DNA from: an uncultured Prevotella sp.
GTDB taxonomy: Bacteria > Bacteroidota > Bacteroidia > Bacteroidales > Bacteroidaceae
DNA length: 9,899 bases
Direction of reading: 5' to 3'
NCBI GenBank assembly: GCA_945614335.1
Contig: CALZAP010000026.1
Span: 1 to 9,899 of the forward strand
A model generated the notes under the pieces. That model was not told the origin of the DNA, made no database searches, and saw only the letters and a program-made list of their open reading frames with translations. Positions 6,592 to 9,899 of the stretch are shown one piece after another. How positions within the stretch are numbered: position 1 is the stretch's first letter; each line of letters begins with the position of its first letter. Position numbers and translations under genes: made by a program.

Positions 6592-9500
6592 TTAGAAATT
6601 GATGTTGATACCGAATGTCATGGTCTTCAGTGGCGGTGTGCCCCAGATGGCGGAGCCGGCACTGACAGCCTCAGGATCGTACTGGTCGTAGCGTGCCCAT
6701 GTCCAGAGGTTGTTGCCGGAGGCGTAGAGTCGCACGTGGTCGAGTCCTATCCTGGAAGTCCATTCCTTTGGCAGTGTGAATCCGAGGGTGAGGTTTTTCA
6801 GGCGGATGAAGTCGCTGCTGTGCAGACGTCGTGTGGTGGCGTAGCTGCTCATGGGATAGTCGGGCTCTTCGATGAAGAGTTCGTAGTTTGTAATGTCACC
6901 TGGCTGTTTCCATGAGTTGGCGTAATAGGCCGGGATGTTGGCCTCAAGGTCGTTGCCGCCATGCTCGGTTTTCTGTGCCCAGTTGTCGTAGTTGTATCCG
7001 CCAAACTGGTAGGAGAAGGTGAAGTTAAGGTCGAACCACTTGTAGCGCAGTGAGTTGACGAGACCTCCGGTGAAGTTTGGCTCGGCATGTTTTGTGGCTA
7101 TTCGGTTAGCCTCGTCGGCATTTTCGGTCACCTCTTTAACATAATTGCCGTTGGCGTCCTTTGTGTTGGTAAAGAACTGCGGACGGCCGTTGTCTGGATT
7201 GATGCCGGCAAACTCTATGAGATAGAATGTGCGGTAGGAGCTGCCCACCTTGTGTATCTGCGAACCGCTGATGATTTCTGTCTGTGTGCCGTCGAGTGTC
7301 ACGATTTTGTTCTTGTTGTGAGAGAGGTTGAACGTGGTGTTCCAGCTAAAGTCCTTTGTCTCGATGTTTCGTGACGTTATCTCAAGTTCAACGCCCTGGT
7401 TTTTCACCTCGCCAATGTTCAGCAGATAGCTTCCGAATCCTGTTGTCATTGATATAGGATAGTCCATGAGAAGGTTCTTTGTGCGGCGGGTGTAGTATTC
7501 AACGGTCACGTTCACCCTGTTCCAAAGGCTTATGTCCACACCTATGTTCAGGTTATGGTTGGTCTCCCACGACAGCTTGTCGTTGGCTATTTGCGAGAGG
7601 GTGTATGCCGGGTCGCCGATATAGCTGTTTGACACGCTGAGCAGGCCATAATATCCATAATAGTCGGAAGGCAAGGTGCCATTCACGCCATAAGAGGCGC
7701 GCAACTTGAGGTCGGTGAGCCAGTGGCTTAGAGGCTTCATGAAGTTCTCTTCCATCATGCGCCATGCAGCCGACACCGACCAAAATTTGCCCCAGCGGTT
7801 GCCGGAGGCCAGTCGTGAGCTGCCGTCGGTACGGAAGCTGCCTCCGAGATAGTAGCGGTTTTTGTAGTCGTAGTTCACGCGGGTGAGATACGAGAGCAGT
7901 CGGGTGCGTGTGCTTGAACCTCCTGTGTCGCCGAGTGTGGCTCCATTGCTGAGCGAAGGCTTGTTATAGGTGGCGAAGTTCATACGGTCGCCACTTACAT
8001 AGTCGCGGTACTGGTCGTCCACCTCATAGCCGGCAAGCAGGTCGAGATGGTGGTCGTCGGCAATGGTGGTCACATACGACAGTTGGTTTGCCCACACGAG
8101 TTTGCTTCTCTCGTAGATGTTCTTGTACATCTCGCCGTTCACGTCATCGCCATTGGATGTGCGCGGGTCGTTCCAGCTCTCACCCTTGTTGATGTTGTAG
8201 TCGTAGCTCAGTGTAGACTTGAACTTGAGGTTGGGTATGAACTCGTATTCGCCATAGATGGTGTTGAAGTAGCGGGTGATGTATTCGCGACGTGAATCGT
8301 AGGTCTGCGAAAGCAACGGGTTACGGTCGTCGTTGCGTATGAACTCACGGTTCCACGTGCCGTCTTCGTTGTATACAGGGTCTGAAGGTACGACACAGTT
8401 TCTTGAACTATAGAAAGGCGACGTATAGCTTGTTCCCTCGCTATATACGTCCTGGTTAACCTTTGAGAAGAGCATGTTTGCTCCAAGTGTGAGGCGGTTG
8501 GTGGCTTTGTATTCGGCATTCACCCTTCCGCTGACTCGCTCAAGACCAGAATTGGCGGTGATACCTTCCTGGTTGAGGTAAGCAAGAGAAGTGTAATACT
8601 TGAACCTGTCTGTACCTCCCGACACCGACGCCTCGTAGTTCTGATGGCTACCCTTCTTGAATAGTATATCGTCCCAGTCCACATATCCGCACCAAGGCAC
8701 CGGTGCATACAGGTCGATGTTCTCGTCGGCATATTTCGTTGCCTCTTCCTCTGTGGCGTTGTTGTTGACAATCTGTCCCGCCTTCAGTCCGTTGTAGATG
8801 TATTCTCTACGTTGCTCGCCGCTCATGATGGGTCTGTAGTCCATGGCAAAGTCGGAGAATCCCCAGTCAGACTTGAACGATACGGATGGTTTTCCCACCT
8901 TTCCTTTCTTTGTAGTGATTAGGATTACACCATTTGCTGCACGCGAACCATAAAGGGAAGCAGCCGCCGCGTCCTTTATGACCGTGATGTTTTCAATGTC
9001 AGAGGTGTTGATGGTGCTCATGATGTCAAGACCGGCATCGGTGTCGAGGGTAGACACGTTGCCCGACATTGTGGGCACACCGTCGATGACATAAAGAGGA
9101 GAGTTGGATGCATTGAAAGAGCCCATACCACGGATGTTGATAGATGTGGCGGCACCAGGCTGACCTGAAGAGGAACTGATCTGTATGCCGGGGGCGGCAC
9201 CTTGCAGTAGTCCTGAGAACGACACTGCCGGCACGTCTTTCAGCTGACTTGTCTTCACTGTTGACGCGGATCCTGCGTATGCCGACTTCTTGTATGTTCC
9301 ATATCCAGTGACCACTACTTCCTCAAGGAGTTGTTCGTTAGGTCTGAGCACGATGTTAAGTTCCTTGTTTCCTTCAGACACTACATCCTGCGACTGGAAT
9401 CCGATATACGAAACGGCAAGAGTGACACGTTTGTTGTCTGTAAGGAGGTTGAAGCATCCGTCGATGTCGGTCACAGAACCGCTTCCCGTTCCTTTCACCA

Positions 9501-9899
9501 TTACGCTTGCGCCAATGATTGGTTCTCCTGCGCTGTCGAGCACACGTCCTGTAATCTTACGTTTTGACGCGGATTTTTGTCCTGTTACTGCAGGCTCAGA
9601 GTCTTTGTCGTAGATTACGATAGATTTCTCAGAAACCACACGGTAAGCAAGGTTTCGTTTCAGCAATGCCTTGTCGAGCACTCTTTCCACGGGAGCCTTT
9701 GTCATGTTAAGTGTGATGTCCTTCCGTTTGTCGATTATTTCATCGCGGTAGGAGAAGTGATAGGTTGTCTGACTTTCGATGGCTGCAAAGAGTTGCTTCA
9801 AGTTGGCATTTTCCACCTGAACAGTCACCGTTTGCTTGTGTTGTGCATAGACATTACCACAACAAAATACTGCCATAAGCAGTAGCACGATGAAATGCT
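6592..9899 (-). CDS. SusC-like TonB-dependent transporter with STN domain, 5' end beyond window
   Basis: The frame stays open to the right edge, with H-F-I visible before V-L-L-L-M, so the true start is a few codons outside; the GTG at 9888 is internal to the signal peptide (cleavage near NVYA-Q). At least 1101 residues are visible. Counting from that GTG, domains are an STN domain (about 20-93), a carboxypeptidase-regulatory-like beta domain (111-186, KITGRVLDSAGEPIIGASVM), a TonB-box-like EEVVVTGYGT (189-198), a plug with NIRGMGSFNASNSPLYVIDG (251-270), and a 22-strand-type barrel that ends in FGININF, whose terminal Phe is the usual outer-membrane assembly signal. It imports oligosaccharides across the outer membrane using TonB energy, together with the SusD-like partner. 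The STN domain is often a contact point for an anti-sigma factor, which suggests regulation by an ECF sigma/anti-sigma pair; none is encoded in this window. Confidence 0.96.
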   Translation of the reverse strand, partial: HFIVLLLMAVFCCGNVYAQHKQTVTVQVENANLKQLFAAIESQTTYHFSYRDEIIDKRKDITLNMTKAPVERVLDKALLKRNLAYRVVSEKSIVIYDKDSEPAVTGQKSASKRKITGRVLDSAGEPIIGASVMVKGTGSGSVTDIDGCFNLLTDNKRVTLAVSYIGFQSQDVVSEGNKELNIVLRPNEQLLEEVVVTGYGTYKKSAYAGSASTVKTSQLKDVPAVSFSGLLQGAAPGIQISSSSGQPGAATSINIRGMGSFNASNSPLYVIDGVPTMSGNVSTLDTDAGLDIMSTINTSDIENITVIKDAAAASLYGSRAANGVILITTKKGKVGKPSVSFKSDWGFSDFAMDYRPIMSGEQRREYIYNGLKAGQIVNNNATEEEATKYADENIDLYAPVPWCGYVDWDDILFKKGSHQNYEASVSGGTDRFKYYTSLAYLNQEGITANSGLERVSGRVNAEYKATNRLTLGANMLFSKVNQDVYSEGTSYTSPFYSSRNCVVPSDPVYNEDGTWNREFIRNDDRNPLLSQTYDSRREYITRYFNTIYGEYEFIPNLKFKSTLSYDYNINKGESWNDPRTSNGDDVNGEMYKNIYERSKLVWANQLSYVTTIADDHHLDLLAGYEVDDQYRDYVSGDRMNFATYNKPSLSNGATLGDTGGSSTRTRLLSYLTRVNYDYKNRYYLGGSFRTDGSSRLASGNRWGKFWSVSAAWRMMEENFMKPLSHWLTDLKLRASYGVNGTLPSDYYGYYGLLSVSNSYIGDPAYTLSQIANDKLSWETNHNLNIGVDISLWNRVNVTVEYYTRRTKNLLMDYPISMTTGFGSYLLNIGEVKNQGVELEITSRNIETKDFSWNTTFNLSHNKNKIVTLDGTQTEIISGSQIHKVGSSYRTFYLIEFAGINPDNGRPQFFTNTKDANGNYVKEVTENADEANRIATKHAEPNFTGGLVNSLRYKWFDLNFTFSYQFGGYNYDNWAQKTEHGGNDLEANIPAYYANSWKQPGDITNYELFIEEPDYPMSSYATTRRLHSSDFIRLKNLTLGFTLPKEWTSRIGLDHVRLYASGNNLWTWARYDQYDPEAVSAGSAIWGTPPLKTMTFGININF

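Noticed and set aside
9886..9888. GTG as the start codon of the SusC-like gene
   Set aside because: The frame continues to the window edge with residues typical of a signal peptide, so the real start is most likely outside.

Overview
The window comes from a Bacteroidota genome, most likely Bacteroidales and perhaps Prevotella-like. The evidence is a SusC/SusD pair, two promoters of the Bacteroidota type (TTTG, a 19-20 base spacer, then TAnnTTTG), weak Shine-Dalgarno use and AT-rich intergenic DNA around moderately GC-rich genes. The genus is a guess from style, not from a marker gene.

Every supported gene lies on the minus strand, so the layout reads from right to left. From 9899 to 3952 there is a tight operon: a SusC-like TonB-dependent outer-membrane transporter (its first few codons lie beyond the right edge), a SusD-like surface glycan-binding lipoprotein, and a secreted calcineurin-like phosphoesterase that begins 3 bases after the susD stop codon. 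Next, at 3859-1517, is a secreted beta-L-arabinofuranosidase of the DUF1680 clan (GH127/GH146) with its own promoter at 3902-3933. Together these look like a small polysaccharide utilization locus for a glycan with terminal beta-L-arabinofuranose. SusCD would import the oligosaccharide and the GH127/146 enzyme would trim arabinose from it in the periplasm. The role of the phosphatase is unknown. No sensor, ECF sigma factor or anti-sigma gene is inside the window, although the SusC-like protein carries an N-terminal STN domain of the kind used in signalling transporters.

Positions 857-1516 form a 660-base stretch without a credible gene. It holds an AT-rich inverted repeat just after the arabinofuranosidase gene (probable terminator), a hairpin with a 22-bp direct repeat and 11-bp repeats in the same register (1100-1221), and a promoter at 881-911.

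From 856 to the left edge runs an Rpn-type (PD-(D/E)XK) nuclease gene. It is cut by the window edge inside a run of 21-bp tandem repeats encoding the heptad LEEQSAQ. These near-identical repeats in the C-terminal tail of an Rpn toxin-like nuclease are the most promising lead here, because the tails of Rpn proteins elsewhere are known to be variable and antitoxic.
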